Positions 44,002 through 52,810 of a DNA stretch of 64,000 bases are shown in pieces. The notes under the pieces were generated by a model. The model was not told the origin of the DNA. It worked only from the letters and a program-made list of their open reading frames with translations, and ran no database searches. Within the stretch, counting starts at the first letter, position 1; each line of letters starts with the position of its first letter. Origin of the DNA: Micromonospora sp. C95 (GTDB taxonomy: Bacteria > Actinomycetota > Actinomycetes > Mycobacteriales > Micromonosporaceae); NCBI RefSeq assembly GCF_018070465.1, contig NZ_JAGPXT010000001.1, forward strand, positions 372,001-436,000, given 5' to 3'. A program made the translations under genes and the position numbers.

Positions 44002-47000
44002 TCAGGCGCGCGGGAACGGCTGCGCAACAGGGTCGCCTGCGTGGTCAGGTACGGCGGTCGGGTGAGGCTGCTCGTCGTCGGTGTGTTCGCCTTCGGCCGG
44101 TTCGCCGTCGACCTGCGGGAGTCGTGCGACGAGGCGGGTGAGGGCGCCGTTGGCGAGGGTGGCGCCGAGCGCGGAGCCGGTGGCGATGGTCCAGCCGACC
44201 GGCCCCAGCGGGGTGCAGCCGAAGAACTGACTCAGCCCGGGGGTCTGCACGACCGCGGCCAGCACGCCGACGGACGCGGCGGTGGAGGCGAGCACGGTCG
44301 GGCTGGTGCCGCCGGCCAGCACGGTCTGGCCGAGTTGGGTACCGACCAGGGAGACCAGGGCGACCGTGCCGGCGCGTCGCTGGGTGCCGGTGTAGCGGGC
44401 GAGTGTCCAGCCGGCGGTCGCACCGAGGGTGGTGGCGGCGGCGCGCAACCCGATCTCCCGGGTCATGGTCTGGCCGAGCGAGCTGTCCGGGCCTTCGCGG
44501 AGCAGTCCGTCGGCATGGTCGCCGCCCGGTGGCCGCACGGCGATGGCCAGCGCCGGTGCCATGTCGGTGAGCAGGTTGACCAGCAGTAGTTGGCGTCCGT
44601 TGAGCGCGGCCCGGCCGGTGGCGGCGGCGGTCAGCACGCTGAACGCGATCTCGCCGAGGTTGCCGCCGACGAGGATGCTCAGCGCGTGGCGGACCGAGGA
44701 CCACATCGCCCGACCCTCGACCAGGGTGGCGATGATGGTCTCCAGCCGGTCGTCGGTGACCACCAGGTCGGCCGCGGCACGCGCCGCCGGGGTGCCCCGT
44801 TGGCCGAGGGCGATGCCCACGTCGGCCAGCCGGATGGCGGGTGCGTCGTTGGCGCCGTCGCCGGTCATCGCGACGGTACGCCCGCACTTCTGCAGCGCCT
44901 GGATGATGCGCACCTTGTGGGCCGGCGTGCAGCGGGCGACCACGTCGGTGCCGGCCAGCCGCTCCGCGAGCGCGTTGTCGTCGAGTTCGTCGAGTTCGGT
45001 GGCGGTGACCACCCGTTGGGCGTCTCCGTCGCTGATGGTGGCGGCGATCGCCTCGGCGGTTGCCGGGTGGTCACCAGTGATCATGATGGTGTGCACGCCC
45101 GCCTGGCGGATCCGCCGGACGGCCGGCGCGGCGCTGGCGCGTACCCCGTCGGCGATCGCCAGGAAGCCGGTGAAGACCAGGCCGCGTACGCCCTCGTCGG
45201 TGATGTCCGGGTCGGCGACGGTGCACTCGGCGACGGCGAGGATCCGGTGCCCCGCGCCGGCCCGCTCGCCGAGCAACCGGTGCAGTTCGGTACGACCGGC
45301 GTCGTCGAGCGGCTCGTCGCGCCCGGCGATGCGCTTCGCGGCGCAGCGGGGTAGGACCGCCTCCGGTGCGCCCTTCACGCTGAGCAGCAACCCGGTGTCG
45401 GTCTTCCCGACGCTGGCGTGGTACCCGCGCGACGGTTCGAACGGCAGACCACCGGCGGCCCGCCAGTCGGGGGCGCCGTCCTGTTCGGAGACTCCGGCGG
45501 CGCGGGCGCCCCGCAGCACCGCCCGGTCGGTCTGCATGGAGAGTTCCTCGGGGTCGTCGGCCGCCGGGGTGGCGCGCAACGCCGCCGCCAGGGTGCGTCG
45601 CAGTCGGTCGTCGAGGTGTTCCAGCGGTGAGTACGAGTCGGCGTCACCCACCCCGGCCAGCATCAGGTGTCCCTCGGTGAGGGTGCCGGTCTTGTCGAAG
45701 CAGAGCACGTCGACCCGGCCCAGTGCCTCGATGGTGCGCGGGTTGCGGACCAGCGCACCGTGCTCGGCGAGCCGGCGGGCGGCGGCCAGTTGCGCGGCGC
45801 TGACCAGGAACGGCAGACCCTCGGGCACCGAGGCGACGGCCAGGTTCGCGGCGGTCGCGGCCGTCTGGGCCAGCGGTACGCCCCGCAGCAGCCCGGCGCC
45901 GGCCACCGCGACCGCCGACCCGGCGGCCAGTGGGATCGCGGTGCGGGTCAGCTTGCCCAGGCGGGCCTCGACCCCGCTGACCGGCGGTGCCTGCCCGGCC
46001 AGGGCAAGACTGCGGCCGGCTTCGGTGTCCGCGCCGGTGGCCACGACCACGGCGTCGCCACGGCCGGCAGCGATGCTGGTCCCTTCGTAGACCATCGAGG
46101 AGCGCTCGGCCACAGCGGCGGCGACCACCGGCTGGTTGGCCTTGGCGACCGGCAGCGACTCGCCGGTCAGGGAGGACTCGTCGGCTTCCAGCCCGACGGA
46201 GGTCAACACCCGGCAGTCGGCGGGTACGGCGTCGCCGGATTCGAGCACGATCACGTCGCCGGGAACGAGGTCGGCGGCGGGCACCACCCGTTCGACGCCG
46301 TCGCGGCGGACCCGGGCGGTCACCGCCGAGCGGGACAGCAACTCGGCCAGCGATTTCTCGGTGTTGCGCTGGTGTACCGCGCCGACAAGTGCGGACGCGC
46401 CGACGACCCCGCCGACCAGCGCGGCGTCGACGAGCGAACCGAAACTGGCGGAGAGCACCGCTCCGGCGGCGAGCACCGGGGTGAGCGGGTTGGCGAGTTC
46501 GTCGACGAAGGCGCGGAGCAGCCCGCCGGGGCCGGCGACCTCACCTGGACGGTCGGCCCGTCGTCGCTGGGCCTCGGTCTCGGTCAACCCGCTGCGGCCG
46601 GTGTCGAGTTGGTCGATGACGGTGGACACCGGCATCAGATGCCAGGCGGTGATCGCGGGTGCCGGCGCGGCGGTCGCTTCGGTCAACCGACCGGCCCGCC
46701 ACACGCCGTGTGCGAAGGCCAGCGCCGCCGCGCCGTTTACCGAGGCGAGCGTACGGCCGGGTAGCAGGGCCGGGTCGGCGGTGAAGGCGCCGAGTGCGCC
46801 GAGACCGGTGCCGGCCAGTCCGATGCGCAGGTTCTGCGCGGTCATCCGCCGGGCCACCCCGGCCGCTTCGATGATCAGGGCGACGACCCGCAGGTCGGTG
46901 CCGACCAGCAGGTGCGCCCCCCAGGGCGGTGGGTCGTCGGGGTCGGCGAGGCCCAGGCCGCAGTCCGCGGCGGCGAGCGCGCAGCGGTCGCCGGAGACGA

Positions 47001-48480
47001 GCATCACCACCGCGCCCTCCCGTTGCAGGGTGCGTACCGACTCGGTGAGCTGGTCGTCGCCGGGCATCAGCGCGTCGGCGGAGGCGTACCGCTGCGGGTC
47101 GCCGCCGGCCACGACGAGTCGCAGGCCGGCCTGCCGGGCGACGGGCGGCAGGGCTTCGACACCGGGTGCCGGCTCCGGTTCGACCCGCAGTACGGCCGCG
47201 AGCGCGTCCGCCCGGGCCAGACCGAGCAGGGTGCCGCCGCGCGCGCGGAGCCGTCGGCTGTCGTCGGTGTCGCCGGGGTCCCGCACGTCGAGCCGGTCCA
47301 GCGGGCCGAGGCGCCAACCGTCGAGCTGGTGTACGTCGTCCGGTGCGGTCGGTTCGAAGAGGGTGAACGCCTGGGCGGCGATCTGGGAGGTGTCGACGCC
47401 GGAGAGCGGGGCCAGGTCGGCCAGGACGCTCCGGTCGGAGCCGAGGATCCGGGCATCCAGCACCAGCGTGTCGATGCGGTCGAGTTCACGCAGCACGCTG
47501 CGGTCCATCGCGATCACGCCGCGTCGGGCGAGGATCCGACCGAGTTGGGCCGCGTACCCCTCGCGTCCGCTGCCGGGTGCCTTGGGCAGCGCGGACAGGC
47601 CCAGGGCGGCGGCCCGTTTCGGGCCGACCACCGGCGTCGCCGCGGCGAAGGCGGCGGCACCGCCGGCGAGCATCCGGTTGATGTAGCGCTCCACGGAGCC
47701 GTCGGGCTTCGGGCAGGGCCGCTCGTAGTCGGGGGTACGGGCGACGGCGCGGTCCGGGTCGCCGGTGAGCCGGGGTTCGGCCTTCTCCCAGGCTCGTAGC
47801 TGGGCCAGCCCTTCACCCCACTGCACGATCCGCTGTGCGCCGTCGAGCACTATCCCCGTCCAGCCGCCGGTGAGGCCCTGCACCACCGCCTCGGCGAGTG
47901 GAAAGAGAACGTCGGCGCGGGGGTCGCGGCGCAGTCCCAGACCGGCGAGGGTGTGCAGCTTCGGGTGCAGGTCGAGCGCGGTGAGCAGTCCGGAGACCTC
48001 ACCGGGGACCGGGGTGACGGGCAGGATCCGGGTGGCCGCGGAGATGGTCAGGCCGAGGGCGTCGGAGGCGAGGGCACCGAGAGTGCGCGGGGTCCGCGGG
48101 CCCTCCTCGGGTGGGTGCGGCGGTGGGATCTCCGGATCCGGTTCGTGTGGGCAGGTGCGTTCGACGCGGGAGATGGTGGCGACCAGTTCGCGTACCTTCG
48201 GTCCCGGTGTGTCGACCGCGACGACCACCCGGCCGGAGGGGGCGTTCACCCGTGCCCAGTTGACTCCCGGCATCCGTTCCAGCGCCGTCTCGACCTGGCG
48301 GGCGAGGGTGTCGCCGCCGTCCTGGCAGACACCGTGCACCTCGATGTGGTGCCGACCGGGCCGGGACCACACCCGCCGGCTGGTCAGCCCGGCGGCCCGG
48401 GCGAGCCGGGTAGCGGTGGCACCGACGCGGCGGGAGGCGGCTTCCACCACCGGAGGTACTCCGACGGCGCCAAACCGCAT
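44002..48480 (-). CDS. Giant cation P-type ATPase with tandem degenerate and active ATPase units
   Basis: The 1492-residue protein starts at ATG 48480 with AGGAGG 6 bases upstream. An N-terminal HMA-like domain (about residues 40-110) is followed by a degenerate ATPase half: VLDARIL with Asp342 stands where DKTGT would be, and VSGDRCALAAADCGLGLAD replaces the GDGxNDAP hinge. The second half is complete: TGES in SSLTGESLP (about 770), DKTGTLTEG (Asp929) and GDGANDAPAIRLADVGIA (about 1206). It resembles mycobacterial CtpI/CtpH. The transported ion is unknown; no CPC motif was found in the membrane helices. It is divergent from a small gene at 48634. Confidence 0.93.
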   Translation of the reverse strand: MRFGAVGVPPVVEAASRRVGATATRLARAAGLTSRRVWSRPGRHHIEVHGVCQDGGDTLARQVETALERMPGVNWARVNAPSGRVVVAVDTPGPKVRELVATISRVERTCPHEPDPEIPPPHPPEEGPRTPRTLGALASDALGLTISAATRILPVTPVPGEVSGLLTALDLHPKLHTLAGLGLRRDPRADVLFPLAEAVVQGLTGGWTGIVLDGAQRIVQWGEGLAQLRAWEKAEPRLTGDPDRAVARTPDYERPCPKPDGSVERYINRMLAGGAAAFAAATPVVGPKRAAALGLSALPKAPGSGREGYAAQLGRILARRGVIAMDRSVLRELDRIDTLVLDARILGSDRSVLADLAPLSGVDTSQIAAQAFTLFEPTAPDDVHQLDGWRLGPLDRLDVRDPGDTDDSRRLRARGGTLLGLARADALAAVLRVEPEPAPGVEALPPVARQAGLRLVVAGGDPQRYASADALMPGDDQLTESVRTLQREGAVVMLVSGDRCALAAADCGLGLADPDDPPPWGAHLLVGTDLRVVALIIEAAGVARRMTAQNLRIGLAGTGLGALGAFTADPALLPGRTLASVNGAAALAFAHGVWRAGRLTEATAAPAPAITAWHLMPVSTVIDQLDTGRSGLTETEAQRRRADRPGEVAGPGGLLRAFVDELANPLTPVLAAGAVLSASFGSLVDAALVGGVVGASALVGAVHQRNTEKSLAELLSRSAVTARVRRDGVERVVPAADLVPGDVIVLESGDAVPADCRVLTSVGLEADESSLTGESLPVAKANQPVVAAAVAERSSMVYEGTSIAAGRGDAVVVATGADTEAGRSLALAGQAPPVSGVEARLGKLTRTAIPLAAGSAVAVAGAGLLRGVPLAQTAATAANLAVASVPEGLPFLVSAAQLAAARRLAEHGALVRNPRTIEALGRVDVLCFDKTGTLTEGHLMLAGVGDADSYSPLEHLDDRLRRTLAAALRATPAADDPEELSMQTDRAVLRGARAAGVSEQDGAPDWRAAGGLPFEPSRGYHASVGKTDTGLLLSVKGAPEAVLPRCAAKRIAGRDEPLDDAGRTELHRLLGERAGAGHRILAVAECTVADPDITDEGVRGLVFTGFLAIADGVRASAAPAVRRIRQAGVHTIMITGDHPATAEAIAATISDGDAQRVVTATELDELDDNALAERLAGTDVVARCTPAHKVRIIQALQKCGRTVAMTGDGANDAPAIRLADVGIALGQRGTPAARAAADLVVTDDRLETIIATLVEGRAMWSSVRHALSILVGGNLGEIAFSVLTAAATGRAALNGRQLLLVNLLTDMAPALAIAVRPPGGDHADGLLREGPDSSLGQTMTREIGLRAAATTLGATAGWTLARYTGTQRRAGTVALVSLVGTQLGQTVLAGGTSPTVLASTAASVGVLAAVVQTPGLSQFFGCTPLGPVGWTIATGSALGATLANGALTRLVARLPQVDGEPAEGEHTDDEQPHPTAVPDHAGDPVAQPFPRA

Positions 48481-48633
48481 GTTGCCTCCTACCGTTCGTG
48501 CCCGGCGGCCTGGCTTCCCGGCCGGACGTCCCTTATGCCCCTTGGAGCTGGGAAAAGTTTCGTGCTCGGGCCGGGCATGGACGGCTGCGGCGGAGGAATC
48601 CGAGGTGGGGCGTCCGACGGTAGGGGAGGCGAG

Positions 48634-48894
48634 ATGAGTGCGTTGACGCGACAGCTCAGTGGCAGCCGGGAGTCGTTGCAGATGTTCACCCGCCGGGTGA
48701 ACGTGCCGTTGCTGGGGGAGGTGGCGGTGCCGCCGCCGGACAAGCTCACGTACTACGCGGGTATCGGGGTGCTGACCGCGCTCCAGGTGATCGAGTGGCC
48801 CCTGGCGCTGGTGATCACGGCCGGGCATCTGCTGGCCGACCAGCACCTGTCCGGGCTGGCCAAAGGGCTAGGCGAGGCGCTGGAGTCCGCCTGA
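48634..48894 (+). CDS. Small protein with one hydrophobic segment, divergent to the P-type ATPase
   Basis: The 86-residue protein starts at ATG 48634 with GGGGAGG at 48623-48629, a strong ribosome-binding site. It begins MSALTRQLSGSRESLQMF and has a hydrophobic helix (GVLTALQVIEWPLALVITAGHLL, given as VLTALQVIEWPLALVITA). It could be a partner of the ATPase, but only adjacency supports that. No known motif is seen. Confidence 0.8.
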   Translation: MSALTRQLSGSRESLQMFTRRVNVPLLGEVAVPPPDKLTYYAGIGVLTALQVIEWPLALVITAGHLLADQHLSGLAKGLGEALESA

Positions 48895-48911
48895 GGTAAG
48901 CCGCGTCACCC

Positions 48912-48942
48912 TTGACTTGAACATAGGTTGAGGTCCGACGCT
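48912..48942 (+). promoter_or_regulatory. MerR-type promoter and operator before the MFS gene
   Basis: TTGACT at 48912-48917 is followed by ACTTGAACATAGGTTGAGGT at 48915-48934. The GAC-T-AAC...GTT-A-GTC dyad fits the operators of MerR-family regulators placed in a long-spacer promoter. The -10 region would fall around 48937-48942, 7-12 bases before the ATG, so the mRNA would be leaderless. The core of the operator is a strong match; the -10 is weak. Confidence 0.6.
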
Positions 48943-48948
48943 TGCCTC

Positions 48949-50328
48949 ATGCTGATCGCCCCATCGCCGGTACCTGCCGAGTCGCTTTTCGCCCCTCGGC
49001 TGCGGGCGATGACGGTGGGCAGCGTGGCGCTGGTCTCGTTGCTGGCGTTCGAGGCGTTGGCGGTGGGCACCGCCATGCCGACGGTCGCCCGCGCCCTCGA
49101 CGGTCTGGCGTTGTACGGGATCGCCTTCGGCGGCCCGTTCGCGGCCGGGGTGGTGGCGATGGTGCTCTCCGGCCTCTGGTGTGACGCGCGAGGTCCACGC
49201 GCGCCGATGTGGTCGGGTCTCGCCGGGTTCGTCGCCGGGCTGTTGCTCGCTGGCGCTGCCACCGACATGGCGACGCTGGTGGTCGGTCGGATCGTGCAGG
49301 GCTTCGGCTCGGGGCTGCTGTCGGTGGCGCTGTACGTGATCGTCGCGCAGGCGTACCCGGAGCGGCTGCACCGCCGCATCTTCGCCGCGTTCGCCGCGGC
49401 CTGGGTTGTTCCGTCGCTCGTCGGTCCGCTGGTGGCGGGGCTGGTGGTGGAGCACGTCGGCTGGCGGTGGGTGTTCCTGGCGGTGCCGGCGGTGGCGGTG
49501 CCGGCGGTGCTGCTGATCCATCCGGGGTTGCGGTCCCTCGGCGTGACGGGGCCGGTCCGCCGGTCTGCCGGGGCGCTGGCGCGGATCGGTTGGGCCTGCG
49601 GGGCGGGGGTGAGCGCCGCACTGCTGCACATCGGGGGTCAGCAGCGCGGCGCCGCCGCCGCGTCGCTGGTCGGGCTGGCCCTGGTCGGTCTGCTGAGCTG
49701 CGTTCCGCGACTGCTGCCGGCCGGGTTTCTGCGGGCCGGTCGCGGCCTGCCCACCGTGGTCAGCCTGCGCGGGTTGGCCTCGGCCGCGTTCGTCGGCGCC
49801 GAGGTGGTGATCCCGTTGATGTTGTCGCGGGAGCGGGGGTTCACGCCGACGGCGGCGGGGCTGGTGCTGACCACCGGGGCGCTCTCCTGGTCGCTCGGCT
49901 CGTGGTTGCAGGCGCGGATCCGGTCACCCCGGTCCCGGGGCACCCTGCCGAGGGCCGGCCTCACCTGCATCACGGTCGGTACCGCGGTGGTGGGCGGCTG
50001 CGTGCTCCCGGCGGTGCCGGTGTGGGTGGGCATTCTCGGCTGGGCGGTCGCCGGGCTCGGCATGGGCCTGCTCTTTCCGTCGCTGTCGGCGCTCACCCTG
50101 GAGTTGTCGGCTCCCGGTGAGCAGGGACGTAACAGCTCGTCGCTGCAACTGTGCGACTCGCTCGCGTCGGCGACGGTGTTGGCGCTTACCGGTGCGGTGC
50201 TCGCCGCCGGGGCGGCACCGGGCCGCCTCGACTACGGGGTGACTCTCGCCGTGGCGGCCGGACTCGCCCTGGTTGGTGCCCTGCTCGCCGGCCGGGTCGT
50301 GCCGACGTCGCGTTCGGTGTCGGTCTGA
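48949..50328 (+). CDS. Major facilitator superfamily transporter
   Basis: The 459-residue protein has about 12-14 hydrophobic segments. It includes the MFS loop motif in LSGLWCDARGPRAPMW (the G-x3-D-x-R-G-R-like pattern) and VGRIVQGFGSGLLSVALY. The topology is of the drug-efflux type with a paired 6+6 fold. ATG 48949 lies 7 bases after the -10 of a MerR-like promoter, suggesting a leaderless transcript induced by a drug or metal. No regulator gene lies next to it. A second copy of the operator was not seen. Confidence 0.93.
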   Translation: MLIAPSPVPAESLFAPRLRAMTVGSVALVSLLAFEALAVGTAMPTVARALDGLALYGIAFGGPFAAGVVAMVLSGLWCDARGPRAPMWSGLAGFVAGLLLAGAATDMATLVVGRIVQGFGSGLLSVALYVIVAQAYPERLHRRIFAAFAAAWVVPSLVGPLVAGLVVEHVGWRWVFLAVPAVAVPAVLLIHPGLRSLGVTGPVRRSAGALARIGWACGAGVSAALLHIGGQQRGAAAASLVGLALVGLLSCVPRLLPAGFLRAGRGLPTVVSLRGLASAAFVGAEVVIPLMLSRERGFTPTAAGLVLTTGALSWSLGSWLQARIRSPRSRGTLPRAGLTCITVGTAVVGGCVLPAVPVWVGILGWAVAGLGMGLLFPSLSALTLELSAPGEQGRNSSSLQLCDSLASATVLALTGAVLAAGAAPGRLDYGVTLAVAAGLALVGALLAGRVVPTSRSVSV

Positions 50329-50426
50329 CCGGCCGACCAGGCCGATGCCGACCGACCGGGCCGGGTGGCGGGTGGATTGCCGAAGTGGCCGTGCGCGGCC
50401 GGGGTAGCCGGCAGGATGGGCTGACG

Positions 50427-51059
50427 ATGACCGTCCTGACGCTGCTGCCGTTGGCCGTGGTGATGGTCGCCGGCACGCAACTGGTGGCGGCGATCTTCTT
50501 CGCCTCGTCCGACCGGCCACGGGCCGCCTCGCTTGGCTATCTGGCGGGTGCGGCGCTCGTCGTCCTCGGCGGTACGACGCTGGCCTGGCTGGCGGTCCGC
50601 CTATTCAAGATCAATTTCACCGGTGTGGGCCAGGGCGCCGTCGAGCGGTGGATCGACTTGTTCGTGCTGGCGCTGCTCGCGGTGCTGGCGGTGGTCGTGT
50701 TCCTCCGTCGGCACTCGGGGCCACCCCGGTGGATGGGTCAGCTACAGCACGCCAGCCCCGGGTACGCGTCGAAGGTGGGCCTGCTGCTGTTCCTGGGGAT
50801 GCCCTCCGACGATCTGACCATGGCCACCGTCGGGGCCAGTGCCGCACGACACGACCTGCCGTGGTGGCATCTGCTGCCCTTCGTGCTGCTCACCCTGACC
50901 CTGCTCGCCCTCCCACTGCTGGCCCTGCTGCTGCTCGGCCGCCGGGCGGCGGTGGTGCTGCCGAGGATCCGGGACTGGGCCGACAGCCACTCCTGGCTGG
51001 TCAGTGAGGCGGTCATCGCACTGTTCGTGGTGATCACCGCACTCGACCTGGCGAAGTGA
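50427..51059 (+). CDS. GAP-family (Sap) membrane protein
   Basis: The 210-residue protein has about six hydrophobic segments and belongs to the SAP/GAP family related to mycobacterial lipid exporter helpers. The conserved features are the SPGYASKVGLLLFLGMPSDDL loop (given as GLLLFLGMPSDDLTMAT), and alternating hydrophobic segments such as LAGAALVVLGGTTLAWLA. ATG 50427 is 99 bases after the MFS stop, in the same direction, so the genes may be co-transcribed. The substrate is unknown. Confidence 0.85.
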   Translation: MTVLTLLPLAVVMVAGTQLVAAIFFASSDRPRAASLGYLAGAALVVLGGTTLAWLAVRLFKINFTGVGQGAVERWIDLFVLALLAVLAVVVFLRRHSGPPRWMGQLQHASPGYASKVGLLLFLGMPSDDLTMATVGASAARHDLPWWHLLPFVLLTLTLLALPLLALLLLGRRAAVVLPRIRDWADSHSWLVSEAVIALFVVITALDLAK

Positions 51060-51128
51060 AGCCGCGCACAGCTGTCACGCCGGTGGCGGCCCGATCCGTC
51101 GAGCGGACAGGCGACGAGGGAGGTTGAC

Positions 51129-51908
51129 ATGCGCGTACTGGTCACCGGCGCGAGCGGCACGCTGGGTCGGGAGGTGCTGCCCCGGCTGGTCGACGCGGGC
51201 TACGAGGTGCGGGCCACCAGCCGCCGGCCGCGTACCGGCTCCGGGGTGCGGTGGGTGGTGACGGACCTGGCCACCGGCGAAGGGCTCGCCTCCGCGCTGA
51301 CCGGCGTGGACGCGGTGCTGCACCTGGCGTCCTCGCCGACCCGGCGATCCCACCAGATCGACGTGCTCGGCACCCGCCGCCTGGTCAGTGCTGCCGCCGA
51401 CGCCGGGGTGACGCACCTGGTGTACGTCTCGATCGTCGGCGTGGACCGGGTGCCCTACTCGTACTACCGGCACAAGCTGGCCGCCGAGCGGGTCGTCGCC
51501 GACGGGAAGGTGCCGTGGACGGTGCTGCGGGCCACCCAGTTCTTCCCGTTCATCGACGAGCTGCTGCGCCTGTCCAGCAAACTCGGCCCGGTCCTCGGTG
51601 ACCGGGCGGTGCTGGCCCAGCCGGTCGACCCGGGCGAGGTGGCCGACAAGCTTGTCGAACTGCTCCGGGCCGGGGCACGCGCCGGCATCGTCGAGTACGG
51701 CGGCCCCGAGGTGCAGCGCTTCGACGCGGCGGTGCGGGCCTGGCGGCAGGCGCGCGGCTCCCGTCGCCCCCTGCTGCCGATCCGTTTTCCCGGTCGGCTC
51801 GGCCGGGAGTTGCGCGGCGGTGGCCTGGTCACCGACGCCCGACCGGCGGGCCGGCGAACCTGGGCCGACTACCTGTCCGACACGTACGGGCGAACGACGA
51901 CGCGATGA
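51129..51908 (+). CDS. NAD(P)-dependent SDR, NmrA-like reductase
   Basis: The 259-residue protein begins MRVLVTGASGTLGREVLPRL with a GxxGxxG nucleotide-binding motif. It lacks a canonical YxxxK in the usual place; YYRHKLAAERVVA gives Tyr and Lys in a Y-x(3)-K arrangement (SYYRHK). The family includes atypical reductases and sensors of the NmrA type. The start has GGGAGGTTGAC before ATG. No operon partner indicates a pathway. Confidence 0.88.
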   Translation: MRVLVTGASGTLGREVLPRLVDAGYEVRATSRRPRTGSGVRWVVTDLATGEGLASALTGVDAVLHLASSPTRRSHQIDVLGTRRLVSAAADAGVTHLVYVSIVGVDRVPYSYYRHKLAAERVVADGKVPWTVLRATQFFPFIDELLRLSSKLGPVLGDRAVLAQPVDPGEVADKLVELLRAGARAGIVEYGGPEVQRFDAAVRAWRQARGSRRPLLPIRFPGRLGRELRGGGLVTDARPAGRRTWADYLSDTYGRTTTR

Positions 51909-51945
51909 CACCTGCCCGGGTTCACCTTCGCCCTACCGTCGAGCC

Positions 51946-52143
51946 ATGCTCATGTTCGTCATCACCAGCCTCCTGTACGTCTGCGGGTTCGTCTTCCTCT
52001 ACGGCGTGATCCGGCTCGCGGTGCGGCACGCGATGGAGGACATCGAGGTGCGCCGCGTCCAGGCCGCGCGGGCGGAGGAGATGGCCGCCTCCCGGGACCG
52101 GGCGATGTTGGAACGGCACGGCTTCCTGACCAACGAGGGCTGA
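51946..52143 (+). CDS. Small membrane protein, unknown function
   Basis: The 65-residue protein MLMFVITSLLYVCGFVFLYG... has one N-terminal helix that spans the membrane (residues 2-22) and a charged helical C-terminus with many Arg, Glu and Ala residues ending FLTNEG. ATG 51946 is used; an ATG at 51952 is also in frame. A strong ribosome-binding site is not visible. It is the third gene of a run of close rightward genes. Confidence 0.72.
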   Translation: MLMFVITSLLYVCGFVFLYGVIRLAVRHAMEDIEVRRVQAARAEEMAASRDRAMLERHGFLTNEG

Positions 52144-52204
52144 GGTGCCGGCCGCCCGGTCCCGGTCCCCGTCGCCGGCTGCGGATGCGACGATCACAGG
52201 CGTG

Positions 52205-52753
52205 ATGGGAACGCTGAAGACCGAGCCCGCCCGCACCCGTACCGACCTGTTGGCCGCGCCGGTCGCCGCCGTGCTCGCCCAGTGGCCGGCCGACTCGCCG
52301 GTGGACGTCGACTCGGTGCTGGTCGCGCCGATCGACGCCGACCTCGCCGACACCGCGGCGTTCTGTGCCGCGTACGACGTCGGGTTGGACGAGTCGGCCA
52401 ACTGCGTGGTCGTGGCCGGTAAGCGCGAGGGGGTGACCCGGTACGCGGCCTGCCTGGTGCTCGCCACCACCCGGGCGGACGTCAACGGGGTCGCCCGCCG
52501 GGCGCTGGACGTGCGGAAGGCGAGCTTCGCGCCGATGGCCGACGCGGTGCAGCTGACCGGCATGGAGTACGGCGGGATCACGCCGATCGGGCTGCCGTTG
52601 CAGTGGCCGATCCTGGTCGACTCGCGGGTGGTGGCCATGCCGTACGTGGTGATCGGGTCGGGCGTACGGCACAGCAAGATCGCACTGCCGGGCGCGGCGC
52701 TGGCCGCGCTGCCCGGCGCACGAGTGGTGGAGGACCTGGCCAGACCGGCCTGA
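52205..52753 (+). CDS. YbaK/EbsC-type aminoacyl-tRNA deacylase
   Basis: The 182-residue protein matches the YbaK/ProX editing domain: ANCVVVAGKREGVTRYAACLVLATTR with the conserved Lys (VVAGKREG), MEYGGITPIGLPLQWPILVDSRV read as GGITPIGLPLQWPILVD, and GVRHSKIALPG. Such proteins hydrolyse mis-acylated tRNAs, for example Cys-tRNA-Pro or Ala-tRNA-Pro. The nearby ProRS (54456-56186) gives a functional link. ATG 52205 is chosen by homology. It ends at the long hairpin that faces dsbA. Confidence 0.88.
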   Translation: MGTLKTEPARTRTDLLAAPVAAVLAQWPADSPVDVDSVLVAPIDADLADTAAFCAAYDVGLDESANCVVVAGKREGVTRYAACLVLATTRADVNGVARRALDVRKASFAPMADAVQLTGMEYGGITPIGLPLQWPILVDSRVVAMPYVVIGSGVRHSKIALPGAALAALPGARVVEDLARPA

Positions 52754-52765
52754 CCGTCGACCTGA

Positions 52766-52803
52766 ATCGATGTCGTTGCACGTGAAACATCAACGACGTC
52801 GAT
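52766..52803. terminator. Bidirectional hairpin with a parS-like loop
   Basis: A 13-bp stem (52766-52778 with 52791-52803, one G-U pair) lies between the convergent YbaK and DsbA genes. The 12-base loop CACGTGAAACAT carries most of a parS. GTTGCACGTGAAAC (52775-52788) differs from the parS core at one base. As a terminator it would serve both genes. Confidence 0.75.
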
Positions 52804-52810
52804 ATGGCCG

